Positions 46,318 to 55,108 of a stretch of 64,000 nt of DNA are shown here, one piece after another. This DNA is from Streptococcus cristatus (GTDB taxonomy: Bacteria; Bacillota; Bacilli; Lactobacillales; Streptococcaceae), in NCBI RefSeq assembly GCF_003943515.1, contig NZ_RJPT01000008.1, forward strand, positions 1 to 64,000, written 5' to 3'. The translations under genes and the position numbers were made by a program. Position 1 is the first letter of the stretch. Each line of letters opens with the position of its first letter. The notes under the pieces are model-generated. The model saw only the letters and a list, made by a program, of their open reading frames with translations, had not been told where the DNA came from and ran no database searches.

Positions 46318-47175
46318 TTATACCACTCTTGTCCAAATTTTTGCCACAATCCCATCTGGGTCTGTGACTTCTAGCTCTTGAGAGCTAATCCATCGGGCTG
46401 GTGCCTGCAAGTCCAGAGCATTTTCATAAATAGCTACTAAGTCTTCTTTTCCTTCTACTTGTGCCTCAAAATAGGCTAGTCCCTGTTGCTTCGGTTGGCG
46501 ATGATTCAAGTGAGAACCTCCCCATTCATTGACGGCTAAATGATGATGGTAGTTACCTGATGCCAGCCAGCTTGCAGAAGGTACAGAAAATTTGTCCTCC
46601 AAGCCTAGAAGTTTTTGGTAAAAATGACTGGCTGCTCTGCTATTTTTCACAGACAGGTGGACATGGCCCATACGAGTTCCTTCAGCAATACTAAACGGCT
46701 GGACTTCCTGACCTAGTTCATAGATTTCTTGAGCCGCGAGCGCTTCCGTCACTCCGATAATGCGGCCATCTTCTCGAATATCCCAATCAGCCTGAGGTTT
46801 GTCCCGATAAAGCTCAATGCCATTGCCTTCTGGATCCTCCAGATAAATGGCTTCACTATAACCGTGGTCCGCTCCTCCGACCATAGGAACTTTATTTTCT
46901 GATAAATGCTTAAGGATATCCGCCAAAGCTTGACGGCTTGGAAGCAAGAGTGCCAGATGATAAAGACCGTAAGCCGACTTAACTGACTGCCGGTCACTGG
47001 TTGCTAAGAGTTTCACCAGCGCTTGTCCGTCCCTGCCCAAAGCCACCTGACCGTCCTGCTCTTTCAAAAGTTCCAGCCCTAAAACACGCTGATAAAAATC
47101 CTTTTGTCTTGCTAAGTCAGCCACATAAAGTACCACCTCTCCTAGATAAATCTTGCTTTCATATTCAAAAGTCAT
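46318..47175 (-). CDS. Two-domain VOC (glyoxalase/dioxygenase fold) protein
   Basis: A 285-residue protein with two vicinal-oxygen-chelate domains: residues 5-125 (GEVVLYVADLARQKDFYQRV, YHLALLLP, LEDPEGNGIELY) and 165-280 (GHVHLSVKNSRAASHFYQKL, GNYHHHLAVN, VTDPDGIVAKIW). The arrangement matches CatE-type catechol-2,3-dioxygenase-like proteins of Firmicutes. The substrate is unknown; electrophile or catechol detoxification is possible. It lies in a group with ogt and a ywnB-like oxidoreductase. Confidence 0.88.
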   Translation of the reverse strand: MTFEYESKIYLGEVVLYVADLARQKDFYQRVLGLELLKEQDGQVALGRDGQALVKLLATSDRQSVKSAYGLYHLALLLPSRQALADILKHLSENKVPMVGGADHGYSEAIYLEDPEGNGIELYRDKPQADWDIREDGRIIGVTEALAAQEIYELGQEVQPFSIAEGTRMGHVHLSVKNSRAASHFYQKLLGLEDKFSVPSASWLASGNYHHHLAVNEWGGSHLNHRQPKQQGLAYFEAQVEGKEDLVAIYENALDLQAPARWISSQELEVTDPDGIVAKIWTRVV

Positions 47176-47234
47176 GTTTTTCTCCTCTCTTTTAATCCAA
47201 TCGAAGATTCAGCAGTCCGCCTGCTCAATCTTTT

Positions 47235-47864
47235 TTATTTTCCCAAAACAGAAATACGTTTCTTGATGTGGCTGCCCTTTTCAATCTCATCCAGCATAGC
47301 CACAGCATAATCTGCATAGCTAATTCGACTTTTACCGGCTTCATTGACAGTAAAGACCTCGCCAGCTAGGATATAATCGCCCGTCTTAGCACCATCTGCA
47401 TCAAAATCTGCTGCGGGACTGATGTAGGTCCATAGAACATTATCAAACTGACGCAAATGAGCTAGCCCTTCCGCCATAGCTTTAGCCAAAGGCTTGTAAT
47501 CTGCTGGAAAATCTGGTATATCTGACAGCTGGATGCTCATTTCTGGATCCATATAGAGGCTGCCTGCACCACCGACAACTAACAATCGAATCTTTGTATC
47601 TGCCAAAAGCATTGCTAGATGTTCCAATGAACTTGTATGCTGAGGCAGGTTATCGCGTGCAAAAGCTCCAAAAGCTGATACGACTGCATCAAACTCAAGC
47701 AAGTCTTCCTTAGTCAAGTCAAACAAATCTTTAATTAATTCATACCGGGCCTCACTTTTATTAGCTGACCGAACGATGGCCGTTACATCATGCCCCCGCT
47801 CAACTGCTTCATTCACGATGAGGCTGCCAGCTTTTCCATTTGCTCCGATTACTGCGATTTTCAT
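47235..47864 (-). CDS. NAD(P)-binding oxidoreductase, YwnB-like
   Basis: A 209-residue Rossmann protein of the atypical short-chain dehydrogenase (NmrA/BVR-B-like) group. The N-terminal nucleotide loop is VIGANGKAGS, followed by VVSAFGAF and LLVVGGAGSLY. The partner Rrf2 gene lies just upstream on the same strand, as with ywnA-ywnB in Bacillus. Its promoter is framed by two dyads that fit Rrf2 binding, so redox- or electrophile-responsive control is likely. The substrate is unknown. Confidence 0.85.
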   Translation of the reverse strand: MKIAVIGANGKAGSLIVNEAVERGHDVTAIVRSANKSEARYELIKDLFDLTKEDLLEFDAVVSAFGAFARDNLPQHTSSLEHLAMLLADTKIRLLVVGGAGSLYMDPEMSIQLSDIPDFPADYKPLAKAMAEGLAHLRQFDNVLWTYISPAADFDADGAKTGDYILAGEVFTVNEAGKSRISYADYAVAMLDEIEKGSHIKKRISVLGK

Positions 47865-47894
47865 AGTCTTATCCTCCGATAATTAATTTTATAT

Positions 47895-47956
47895 TGTAAT
47901 TATTTTTGTTACATCTATTAGTATAGCACATCCTAATGTAATATCAATAATTACAT
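47895..47956 (-). promoter_or_regulatory. Promoter of the YwnB-like gene with two flanking dyads
   Basis: Minus strand: -35 TTGATA (47942-47947), 16-base spacer, extended -10 TGCTATACT (47920-47925). A perfect dyad ATGTAAT-N7-ATTACAT (47936-47956) covers the -35. A second TGTAA-N9-TTACA (47895-47914, extended) lies beyond the -10. Both are plausible operators for the neighbouring Rrf2 repressor. Confidence 0.65.
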
Positions 47957-47973
47957 CTCGGAATATTATTCAC

Positions 47974-48011
47974 CCCCAAAAAACAATCTGCTCACTGGGA
48001 AACAGATTGTT
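47974..48011 (-). terminator. Rrf2 terminator overlapping its coding end
   Basis: AACAATCTG (48011-48003 on the minus strand, inside the last codons) pairs with CAGATTGTT (47990-47982) after the stop codon, followed by TTTTTTGG. Confidence 0.75.
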
Positions 48012-48444
48012 CTTTAATTTCTTTTTCGGTTGCTGCCACGACCTCGTCAAGGCTGGTCTGAGCCAATTCAGCTTCCATGGCTGCCTGAATAGCCGCCAAG
48101 CGGTCGTCTAAGACATTGTGAATGTTCTTGCCGATAGGACAGTCTGGATTGGGCTTATCATGAAAGCTAAAGAGCTGGCCGCTCTTGCCCAGACACTCAA
48201 CCGCGCTATAGACGTCCAAAAGGCTAATATCTTTTAAATCTTTGGCAATCTCTGCTCCTCCAGTCCCACGAGCAACGGTAATCATCCCGGCATTCTTGAG
48301 CTGGGACAGGGTCTTGCGAATAATAACTGGATTGACGCCAACACTGCCAGCAAGAATATCACTGGTCAGTTTTTGTTTTTTTCCCTCTAAAGCCAATACA
48401 ATCAGCATATGAGTGGCAATGGTAAAACGGCTAGAAATCTGCAT
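47992..48444 (-). CDS. Rrf2-family transcriptional regulator
   Basis: A 150-residue winged-helix regulator. SSRFTIATHMLIVLAL and SVGVNPVIIRKTLSQLKNAG (the recognition helix) are typical, with RGTGGAEIAKDLKDI as the wing. Only one cysteine is present after the DNA-binding part (CLGKSG near 95, then PDCPIG near 110 makes two), so an iron-sulphur cluster with three cysteines is unlikely; YwnA/CymR-like control is more plausible. The start is at ATG 48444 behind GGAGGAGA. It probably represses the downstream YwnB-like gene. Confidence 0.88.
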   Translation of the reverse strand: MQISSRFTIATHMLIVLALEGKKQKLTSDILAGSVGVNPVIIRKTLSQLKNAGMITVARGTGGAEIAKDLKDISLLDVYSAVECLGKSGQLFSFHDKPNPDCPIGKNIHNVLDDRLAAIQAAMEAELAQTSLDEVVAATEKEIKEQSVSQ

Positions 48445-48500
48445 TTTTTCTCCTCCCTCATCATTTTCTCTCACTATTATATCTCAAAAATGGTGTAACT

Positions 48501-49349
48501 TCAAGAGTTACGACTGGACTTTAAGAAAGCTGCAATATCGTCTGCATAGCCTTCCCGCTCACTGATTTCGCGCAGCAGGTCGTGGTTGTGGGTATGGTGG
48601 ATACCATTGACCAAGCTCTCCCGATAAATCTCATAGTAAGGCAAGTGGAGCTCCCGAGCCAATCTCAGCTCCTGCTCCACATCATAGGCCACGCGCCTCA
48701 GGTCAACATCAGCCAGACCCGTCTCATCTATCTCTAAAATGGCATACTGGGCTCGCAAGTCCTGACGCAAAGCTGAATCAAGAAAGAATGGCTGACCAAT
48801 AGAGCCGGGATTGATAATCAGCTGGCCCTGAGTCCCATAACGAAGAAACTGCTGATGAATATGGCCATAAACAGCAACAGCGCAGTCATTGCCCTCGAAA
48901 AGGCGGTCGAAATCGCTCTGCTCGCCAATATGAATCAGCTCCCGCCCCCAGTTCTTATCAGGCAGATGGTGGCTGACCGCAATCTTCAAGCCTTCTACTT
49001 CTGTCAAGAGCTGCAGAGGAAGTTCCTGCATACGGTCAATCTCTTCAGGACGGATTTCCTCTAGGACAAAATGGCAGAGCCGGGTCAGGTAGAGATGGCT
49101 AGGACGATTCAAATCTAGCTTTTGGTGCAGGGCATGCCAGAGGCTGTCCTCCCAATTCCCTCTGACCTGGAGGCTGATGGGCAGCTGCTCCATCCTATCT
49201 AGGATATTTCTGCGACCGGTTCCTGGCAGGAGCAAATCCCCCAAAAACCAATAGTCTGTCACTTGCTGGCTCTCCGCATCCGCCAGTACTGCTTCCAAGG
49301 CTGTGCTATTCCCATGCACATCTGATAATAAGGCAATTTTTCGTGTCAT
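48501..49349 (-). CDS. Calcineurin-like metallophosphoesterase
   Basis: A 282-residue phosphoesterase with DVHGN near residue 10, GDLLLPG, RGNWED, SHHLPD and YGHIHQQF, the full dimetal motif set of the YfcE/MJ0936-like group. The C-terminal ~60 residues are helical and rich in charged residues. The substrate is unknown; cyclic or phosphodiester nucleotides are typical. It lies between the Rrf2 gene and the FtsX exporter, and reads away from the latter's terminator. Confidence 0.85.
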   Translation of the reverse strand: MTRKIALLSDVHGNSTALEAVLADAESQQVTDYWFLGDLLLPGTGRRNILDRMEQLPISLQVRGNWEDSLWHALHQKLDLNRPSHLYLTRLCHFVLEEIRPEEIDRMQELPLQLLTEVEGLKIAVSHHLPDKNWGRELIHIGEQSDFDRLFEGNDCAVAVYGHIHQQFLRYGTQGQLIINPGSIGQPFFLDSALRQDLRAQYAILEIDETGLADVDLRRVAYDVEQELRLARELHLPYYEIYRESLVNGIHHTHNHDLLREISEREGYADDIAAFLKSSRNS

Positions 49350-49393
49350 CGTGTGTCTTTCTCTTTCTTTACAAGGAATATTATATCAAAGTT

Positions 49394-49428
49394 CAAAAAA
49401 ACTTCCACTCATCAAGTGAGTGAAAGTT
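49394..49428 (-). terminator. Terminator of the ABC-FtsX exporter
   Basis: On the minus strand AACTTTCACTCA pairs with TGAGTGGAAGTT (one wobble, five-base loop), followed by TTTTTTGA. Confidence 0.8.
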
Positions 49429-49447
49429 TTGAAGTGTTTTTTTAAAA

Positions 49448-52171
49448 TTAATCAACAGACTTGAGCGCTTCCAGCATATCCACCCTTCTGAGGCGGTAGT
49501 TGACAAAGAAGCCAAGCAAGGTCAGAATAAGAGTCACTGCTGTTAGAGGAAACAGATAGACTGAGGGACTTACTTGAGGGGTTAAGCTGATAATGCTAGG
49601 CGCAACCTTCTCAATCAAAAAACGATGCAGGAAGAAACCGCCTAGAAGCCCAACTGCCATCCCAATCACTGACAGAATAATGGTCTCTCGATAGATATAA
49701 AGTGTCACTTCCTTATTATGGAAGCCCAAAACCTTGATAGTGGACAGCTCGCGAATCCGCTCAGCCACATTGATATTGGTCAGATTGTAGAGAATGACGA
49801 CTGCTAAAAGAATGGAAATCAGCACTAAAATCATCATCGTATTATTAAGAGAACTAGCTAAAACATTGAACTGCTTCACCATGCTAGCATTTTGAGAAAC
49901 ACTCTTGACAGACTTGAGGCTCATAAATTCATTGGCCTTGTCCACAATATTTTTGCTAGAAGAGTTCTTGAGCCTTACTAAATAAGCGTTTTTTTCGAGC
50001 TTATTCCCATAAATCTTCTGGTAGTCAGTTGCCTTCATGAAGGCAAAATGACCAAAATGATTCTCATTGACTGCTGCGAGCTTGACAGGCTTGCCACCCA
50101 GCTCTATACTACCACCAGGGCTAACTCCAGCTATGCGAGCCAATTTATCCGAAACGGCCACACCATCTTTGAGGGTCAGCTTCTTCTGGTTGTTAGGACT
50201 TTCCAGAGAAATAAAAGGTTCAAAATTTTCTTTGTCCGTAACCATCAAAGTGACTGATTCGGTCTCTTTTCTTCCTTTGTATTTCTCTGTCAAGGTTTCA
50301 CTATAGATCTCCTGATAATCAACAATCGAGCCATCTGACAGCATCTTTTTCAGCTTGTCTTGCTCAGCTTGATTCTCCCCAGGATTGACAGCGACAATCA
50401 AGTCGTATCGCAGAATCTCCTCAAACTGACGTTTTGGAATACCACCAATAGAAGATTGGAGTCCTAGGCCGGCAAAGAGCAGGGCAACAGAACCCGCCAC
50501 ACCAAAGATGGTCATGAACATCCGCTGCTTATAGCGAAAGATATTGCGTGCTGTGACCTTCTGAGTAAAGCTAAGACGTCGCCAGATAAAGGGCAGTCTT
50601 TCCAAGAAAATCTTGGAGCCTTTGACCGGTGGCTTGGGCAAAAGCAAGTGAGCTGCTTCTTCTGTCAGCTCTCGTCTTGCCACCAAATAGGCAGGAAGAA
50701 CACTAGAAAGAAGGGAAAGCCCAAGGGCCAGTAAACTATAGGAAATATAAAAATATGCATGAGGGGCAGAGAGCACCATCCCTCTGGTAATAATAGAAGA
50801 AATCACACCTGACAAGAAATAATGTCCCAACAGAATTCCTATGAGGGTACCTAGACTCCCCGCCACCAAACCGTAAAGAGCAAACTTGCGAATGATATCT
50901 CGGCTATGATAGCCTAGGGCCTTAAAGACACCTGCATTTGTTCGCTCCTCATCGACAAAGCGCGTCATAGTGGTAAAGGTCACCATAGCTGCCACCAAAT
51001 AGAGCACCACCGGGAAGATATTGCCAATCGACGTAATACTATTCATGGAGTTTTTATACATATAATAGCCATTCCCACCTGGTAGGGACTTGCGGTCATA
51101 GCTATGATAGGCTGGCTCTTTCAAACGACTAAGGTTTGCCTTAGCGTCAGCTAGCTTGTCCTTGCTAGCTGATAAGTCTTTCTCTGCCTGAGCTAGCTCT
51201 GCTTTTTTCTGATTGAGCTGGATCTCAGCTTCCTGAATCTGCTGCTGGCTCTGGCTGAGCTGTGCAGGAGGGAGGATAGAAGCGGATTGAGCTGCCGCTA
51301 GCTGGCTTTTTTGCTGGTCTAGCTGACTCTGAGCTTGCTCTAATTGTTTTTTCCCCTGGATCAGTTGACTCTCAGCTTGACCAATCTTATCTTCACCCTT
51401 CTGAATGGTGCTTTTGGCATCCGTCTCTAATAGCTTAAACCGGGTCGCTCCATTATCTTCAAGGCTCTTGTCCAAAGCAGTCTGGTGCTCCTCCAAACGC
51501 TCCTGATAACTTGCAGAGAAGGGAGCCAGCTTTTCTAAATCATGATAGCGCAGGCGGGCAATACTGTAAACATCTGTATCAAAGGCCTTGGGGTTGACTA
51601 CAGCATAGGCTGATAAAGCCCCGCTGCCACTAGTCGCATTGCCCAGATTTCTATCAGACCAGAGCTCTGCTGAGTTGACAAAACCCACAATCTTATAAGT
51701 CTTGTTTTTCAGAACTGACCGACTGCCGGCTTTTTCGGTCAGATCAATCTCCTGACCAAGTTTATATTTTCTAGACCAAAAGCTAGCTAGGACAATTTCT
51801 TGCTCATTCTGAGGAAGACGACCAGAGGTCACTTGAAAGTTTGAAATATCCTTGGTATCTGAGAATACTCGGAGAGCCTCCTCGTCTACGGTGACATCTG
51901 TCAGATAGCCAAACTCGACATCAGCCCCTTTGATCGCTTCCAACTCTTTCTGATCCGCCTTATCCAAACCATAGTCCGCCATAACAGCCAAGTCCATGGT
52001 TCGCTGCTCTTTCAAGTAATCTGTTGCTGTTCTGCGCATATTGGGTGGAGCGACCTTGAGCCCCACGAGAGCTAAAGAGCCCAGCATCATGAGGATTAAA
52101 ATAGATAGGAAACGTCCTTTAGAGCTAGTGAAGGAGCGCAGAATATCTTTCCAATAAATCTTTCTCTTCAT
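49448..52171 (-). CDS. FtsX-family ABC exporter permease with coiled coil
   Basis: A 907-residue membrane protein. One helix lies at the N-terminus (FLSILILMMLGSLALVGLK). An extracytoplasmic region contains a Gln/Lys-rich coiled coil (~250-350, repeated SQLDQQKSQLA-like heptads). Next come three helices of a first FtsX/MacB module (~385-500), a fourth segment near 560, a second extracytoplasmic part, and a final FtsX module (~780-900) ending VDMLEALKSVD. It pairs with the ATPase encoded one base upstream and is controlled by the divergent TetR. Mechanotransmission or export of lipid, peptide or drug is typical; the substrate is unknown. Confidence 0.88.
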   Translation of the reverse strand: MKRKIYWKDILRSFTSSKGRFLSILILMMLGSLALVGLKVAPPNMRRTATDYLKEQRTMDLAVMADYGLDKADQKELEAIKGADVEFGYLTDVTVDEEALRVFSDTKDISNFQVTSGRLPQNEQEIVLASFWSRKYKLGQEIDLTEKAGSRSVLKNKTYKIVGFVNSAELWSDRNLGNATSGSGALSAYAVVNPKAFDTDVYSIARLRYHDLEKLAPFSASYQERLEEHQTALDKSLEDNGATRFKLLETDAKSTIQKGEDKIGQAESQLIQGKKQLEQAQSQLDQQKSQLAAAQSASILPPAQLSQSQQQIQEAEIQLNQKKAELAQAEKDLSASKDKLADAKANLSRLKEPAYHSYDRKSLPGGNGYYMYKNSMNSITSIGNIFPVVLYLVAAMVTFTTMTRFVDEERTNAGVFKALGYHSRDIIRKFALYGLVAGSLGTLIGILLGHYFLSGVISSIITRGMVLSAPHAYFYISYSLLALGLSLLSSVLPAYLVARRELTEEAAHLLLPKPPVKGSKIFLERLPFIWRRLSFTQKVTARNIFRYKQRMFMTIFGVAGSVALLFAGLGLQSSIGGIPKRQFEEILRYDLIVAVNPGENQAEQDKLKKMLSDGSIVDYQEIYSETLTEKYKGRKETESVTLMVTDKENFEPFISLESPNNQKKLTLKDGVAVSDKLARIAGVSPGGSIELGGKPVKLAAVNENHFGHFAFMKATDYQKIYGNKLEKNAYLVRLKNSSSKNIVDKANEFMSLKSVKSVSQNASMVKQFNVLASSLNNTMMILVLISILLAVVILYNLTNINVAERIRELSTIKVLGFHNKEVTLYIYRETIILSVIGMAVGLLGGFFLHRFLIEKVAPSIISLTPQVSPSVYLFPLTAVTLILTLLGFFVNYRLRRVDMLEALKSVD

Positions 52172-52172
52172 A

Positions 52173-52874
52173 TCAATACTCCAATGTACTTATATCCTGA
52201 GGCTCTTCATTGACTGTAACACTCTTGACCCTCGCATCGTGCATGCGGATAACCCGGTCAGCAATGGGAGCCAAGGCAGCATTGTGGGTCACGATAATCA
52301 CCGTCGCTCCTTGATTGCGAGACATGTCCTGTAAGATTTGCAGTACTTGCTTGCCGGTATTGTAGTCCAAAGCTCCTGTCGGCTCATCGCAGAGCAAAAT
52401 CTTGGGATTTTTGGCCACAGCCCGAGCAATGGACACCCTCTGCTGCTCCCCGCCTGACAGCTGAGCCGGAAAATTATTGAGGCGATTTTCCATACCAACC
52501 GCAGTTAGAACGGCCACTGGATCTTGAGCATCCTTGACAATTTCAGAAGCTAATTCCACATTTTCCTTGGCCGTCAGATTGGGCACCAAATTGTAAAACT
52601 GAAAGACGAAGCCCACATCATTGCGGCGATAGTCCGTCAGCTGGTGGGAATTGTAGTCAGCAATATTCTGACCGTCTATCAGAATGTCTCCCTCATCATT
52701 GGTATCCATACCTCCAAGAATATTAAGCACTGTTGACTTACCAGCACCAGAAGCACCCAGGATAATGACCAGTTCCCCTTTTTCAATCTCAAAAGAAATA
52801 TCGTTATTAGCGACAATTTCTGCCTCACCTACCTGATAACGTTTAAAGCTATGTTTCATTTCAATATAAGCCAT
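52173..52874 (-). CDS. ABC transporter ATPase partnering the FtsX permease
   Basis: A 233-residue ATPase of the MacB/LolD group. Walker A is GASGAGKST near residue 40. [18 protein letters not shown] holds the Q-loop, [19 protein letters not shown] the signature, and [11 protein letters not shown] the Walker B. It ends one base before the permease start. The promoter and TetR operator O1 lie upstream. Confidence 0.93.
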   Translation of the reverse strand: MAYIEMKHSFKRYQVGEAEIVANNDISFEIEKGELVIILGASGAGKSTVLNILGGMDTNDEGDILIDGQNIADYNSHQLTDYRRNDVGFVFQFYNLVPNLTAKENVELASEIVKDAQDPVAVLTAVGMENRLNNFPAQLSGGEQQRVSIARAVAKNPKILLCDEPTGALDYNTGKQVLQILQDMSRNQGATVIIVTHNAALAPIADRVIRMHDARVKSVTVNEEPQDISTLEY

Positions 52875-52908
52875 ATCGTTTCTCTCCTTTTCAAAGCTTG
52901 TTTCCTTA

Positions 52909-52997
52909 AATCAACAAGGTGTTGATTCCAAATCACAGATATTATATAATGAGCTTAGACAAAAAGCAATAATCAAAAATCAACAAAGTGTTGATTT
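52909..52997. promoter_or_regulatory. Divergent promoters with two TetR operators
   Basis: Two near-identical perfect dyads, ATCAACA-NNN-TGTTGAT: O1 at 52910-52926 and O2 at 52979-52995. Between them a palindromic ATTATATAAT serves as -10 for both directions. The tetR promoter is TTGATT (52922-52927, inside O1), 17 bases, TATAAT (52945-52950). The ABC promoter on the minus strand is TTGCTT (52964-52969), 17 bases, TATAAT (52941-52946). One regulator would control both. Confidence 0.85.
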
Positions 52998-53015
52998 AAG
53001 TAAAAAGGAAGAAAA

Positions 53016-53579
53016 ATGGTCCAGAAACGGAAAACTAGTACCAAGGAAGACATCAAAGAAGCCTTGATTCAGCTACTATATGAGGAAAGGTTTGATACTA
53101 TCTCCATCAGCAAGCTCTGCAAACGGGCAGGGATTAATCGCGGCACCTTCTACCTCCACTACCAAGATAAGTATCAGATGATTGATAGCCTCAAAAACGA
53201 CATCATTTCTCAACTTTATAGTTATAGTCTTTTTGAAGAAGAAGGCGAATATTCCAAACAGTTCATGATAGCAAAATTTCATATACTGCGTGCTAATGAA
53301 CGTCTGATCAATGCCCTGACTAAAAGCCATTATATTGACTTTCGCGGAGCTATTCGGGAATTCATAACCAGTATCATTCTGAGCGACAAGCAAAAAGCTG
53401 CTACCCAGCGTTTTTTAGAGGAGAACTTTCACATCCCTCAGAAATACGCCTTGGAAATCTTCCTATCCAGTGTTGAGGGGATTATTTCTCTTTGGATAGC
53501 TGGCGGAGCTCAGGAAGAGCCTGAAGAAATTACTCAAATGATCCTAGCTACCTACAATTATGATTATTGGAAATCATAA
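53016..53579 (+). CDS. TetR-family repressor of the ABC-FtsX exporter
   Basis: A 187-residue regulator. The N-terminal helix-turn-helix (about 10-55) has IKEALIQLLYEERFDTISI and KRAGINRGTFYLHYQDKYQM. The C-terminal ligand domain (TetR_C_33-like in streptococci) is helical with an SVEGIISLWIAGG segment. AAAAGGAAG precedes the ATG. Two matching operators in the shared divergent region make autoregulation and control of the exporter very likely. The inducer is unknown. Confidence 0.92.
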   Translation: MVQKRKTSTKEDIKEALIQLLYEERFDTISISKLCKRAGINRGTFYLHYQDKYQMIDSLKNDIISQLYSYSLFEEEGEYSKQFMIAKFHILRANERLINALTKSHYIDFRGAIREFITSIILSDKQKAATQRFLEENFHIPQKYALEIFLSSVEGIISLWIAGGAQEEPEEITQMILATYNYDYWKS

Positions 53580-53610
53580 CCAGCACTCCACTTTTATAGA
53601 TGAGAACTCA

Positions 53611-53642
53611 AAAAGGCACAGAGTAATCTGTGCCTTTTCTTA
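53611..53642 (+). terminator. tetR terminator
   Basis: AAAGGCACAGA-gtaa-TCTGTGCCTTT followed by TCTT; convergent with the U32 peptidase gene. Confidence 0.8.
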
Positions 53643-53709
53643 AAACATTTCTGGTGAGCAAATAGTTTTTTGGTGATGCCCACTTAGATAAAGGCAACAA
53701 AATCCTGTC

Positions 53710-54639
53710 CTATTTTACCATGTCTGGATCGTAATCATAAAATCCTGTATCGAGGAAACGATTCTTCGGATGCAATTTGTGAAGCAGCTCATCTAGCAAG
53801 AAAGCTTGGTCATGGCTAAATTCACCTTTTTCAATCAGATCTCTTGCCTGAACAAAGAGCTTAGCAATCTCAACAAAATTCTGACCAGGAGTATAGAGAC
53901 CTTCCAATTTCCAATGAGTAAAGCCGTGGTCAACCAATTCTGTCAACTTGGTCATCAAGTCCAAGTCATTATTGGCAAAAATGTGAGTCCCATGCTTGTC
54001 CTCAAAGATCGAATAATGGCTCTGAGGATCGCTCGGTTCCGCAAGAAAGAGATCCCTCTCTCTTGATTTCGCATCATCGATGTGTGTAAAGTTATAATAA
54101 TTTTGCAAAAGCGGACGTTTAGAGTGGTGGATAACGCTCGCACCATAAACTAAGACTTCTGCTGGAATCTCAAGAATTTCTGGCATTTTAAAGAGTTCTG
54201 CCGATGGAATTTCCCGCGCCAAAACAGCTTCTGACACCCCAGCATTCTTGCCCCAAAAATTAATCTGGCGGCTGCTGGTAACCATGGTTGAAGCATCATA
54301 AATCGTTTTCAACTTATAACCATCCCGCTGCAAGACGTAGAATACACCTGCATCCCCAACGGTGATATAGTCCACTTCAATCTCCTGAAGAAAATCCAAA
54401 TAAGGCTTGATCTGGTCCATCATGTCCTGATGCATCAAAGCATTGACGGCAACGGTCATTTCTTTTCCTGCCTGATGAACCATTTGTGAGATACGATTTA
54501 ATTCGTCATAAGTGAAGTTATGCGGTAAACGAAGACCGTATTTTTCCTCACCGACATAAATACGATCTACTCCTGCTTCCAATAAGGCTTGAACTTGTTC
54601 TATACTTTCAGCTGTTGCTGTTATGATTATCTTTTTCAT
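53710..54639 (-). CDS. U32-family protein, TrhP1/YrrN-like
   Basis: A 309-residue U32 family member. ALLEAGVDRIYVGEEKYGLR near the N-terminus, YDASTMVTSSRQINFWG and VLVYGASVIHHSKRPLLQNYY (read as shorter blocks) are the signature. U32 proteins were annotated as collagenases, but the Bacillus and E. coli members support hydroxylation of wobble uridine in tRNA. The 309-residue length matches the shorter Firmicutes paralogue. The longer partner, often adjacent, is not in this window. A TATAAT is just upstream of the ATG. Confidence 0.85.
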   Translation of the reverse strand: MKKIIITATAESIEQVQALLEAGVDRIYVGEEKYGLRLPHNFTYDELNRISQMVHQAGKEMTVAVNALMHQDMMDQIKPYLDFLQEIEVDYITVGDAGVFYVLQRDGYKLKTIYDASTMVTSSRQINFWGKNAGVSEAVLAREIPSAELFKMPEILEIPAEVLVYGASVIHHSKRPLLQNYYNFTHIDDAKSRERDLFLAEPSDPQSHYSIFEDKHGTHIFANNDLDLMTKLTELVDHGFTHWKLEGLYTPGQNFVEIAKLFVQARDLIEKGEFSHDQAFLLDELLHKLHPKNRFLDTGFYDYDPDMVK

Positions 54640-54768
54640 ATCATTATTATACCAAAAAAATAGGATTTATGATTTCTTAATTCGATTTTATTCGTTTTGT
54701 AACTATCTTGTAATATATCTAATCATAGAAACATGATAGAATGATAAGGTACTACTAGGAGAGAGACA

Positions 54769-55059
54769 ATGGCTGTAAGAGATTTTAAACAGTTTGAATC
54801 AGCGCCCCTGCATGATTCGACAGAGCAAACTAAGGAAATATCCTATCAAGAATACCTGCCCCAAGCAGAATCGGCATCACAATTACGTGAGCTATTTTTC
54901 TTTATAAATATCGCTTTATTCTGTATTTTGACAGTCTTTTTTAGCTTTATCTTCTTATCTGCAAAGATAAGCACCTTCCTATCTTTCACACTTGCTGTAG
55001 TCCTGAGTCTCATGGTTATTCAAGGCTATCGCACTGTTCGGAGAAAGAAACGCCGTTAA
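54769..55059 (+). CDS. Small membrane protein, DUF3270-like
   Basis: A 96-residue protein with an N-terminal acidic cytoplasmic part (to ~40), two membrane helices (FFFINIALFCILTVFFSF and a second near 65-85) and a basic tail RTVRRKKRR. It resembles the streptococcal DUF3270 family from memory. Function unknown. GGAGAGAG is upstream. It is divergent from the U32 gene and ends at a bidirectional hairpin. Confidence 0.78.
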   Translation: MAVRDFKQFESAPLHDSTEQTKEISYQEYLPQAESASQLRELFFFINIALFCILTVFFSFIFLSAKISTFLSFTLAVVLSLMVIQGYRTVRRKKRR

Positions 55060-55074
55060 TTCACGAATTAAATC

Positions 55075-55098
55075 AAACGAGATCAAAAGATCTCGTTT
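55075..55098 (+). terminator. Bidirectional terminator
   Basis: AAACGAGATC-aaaa-GATCTCGTTT with T residues on both sides, between the convergent DUF3270 and C39-like lipoprotein genes. Confidence 0.85.
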
Positions 55099-55108
55099 TT
55101 TCGTTTCT

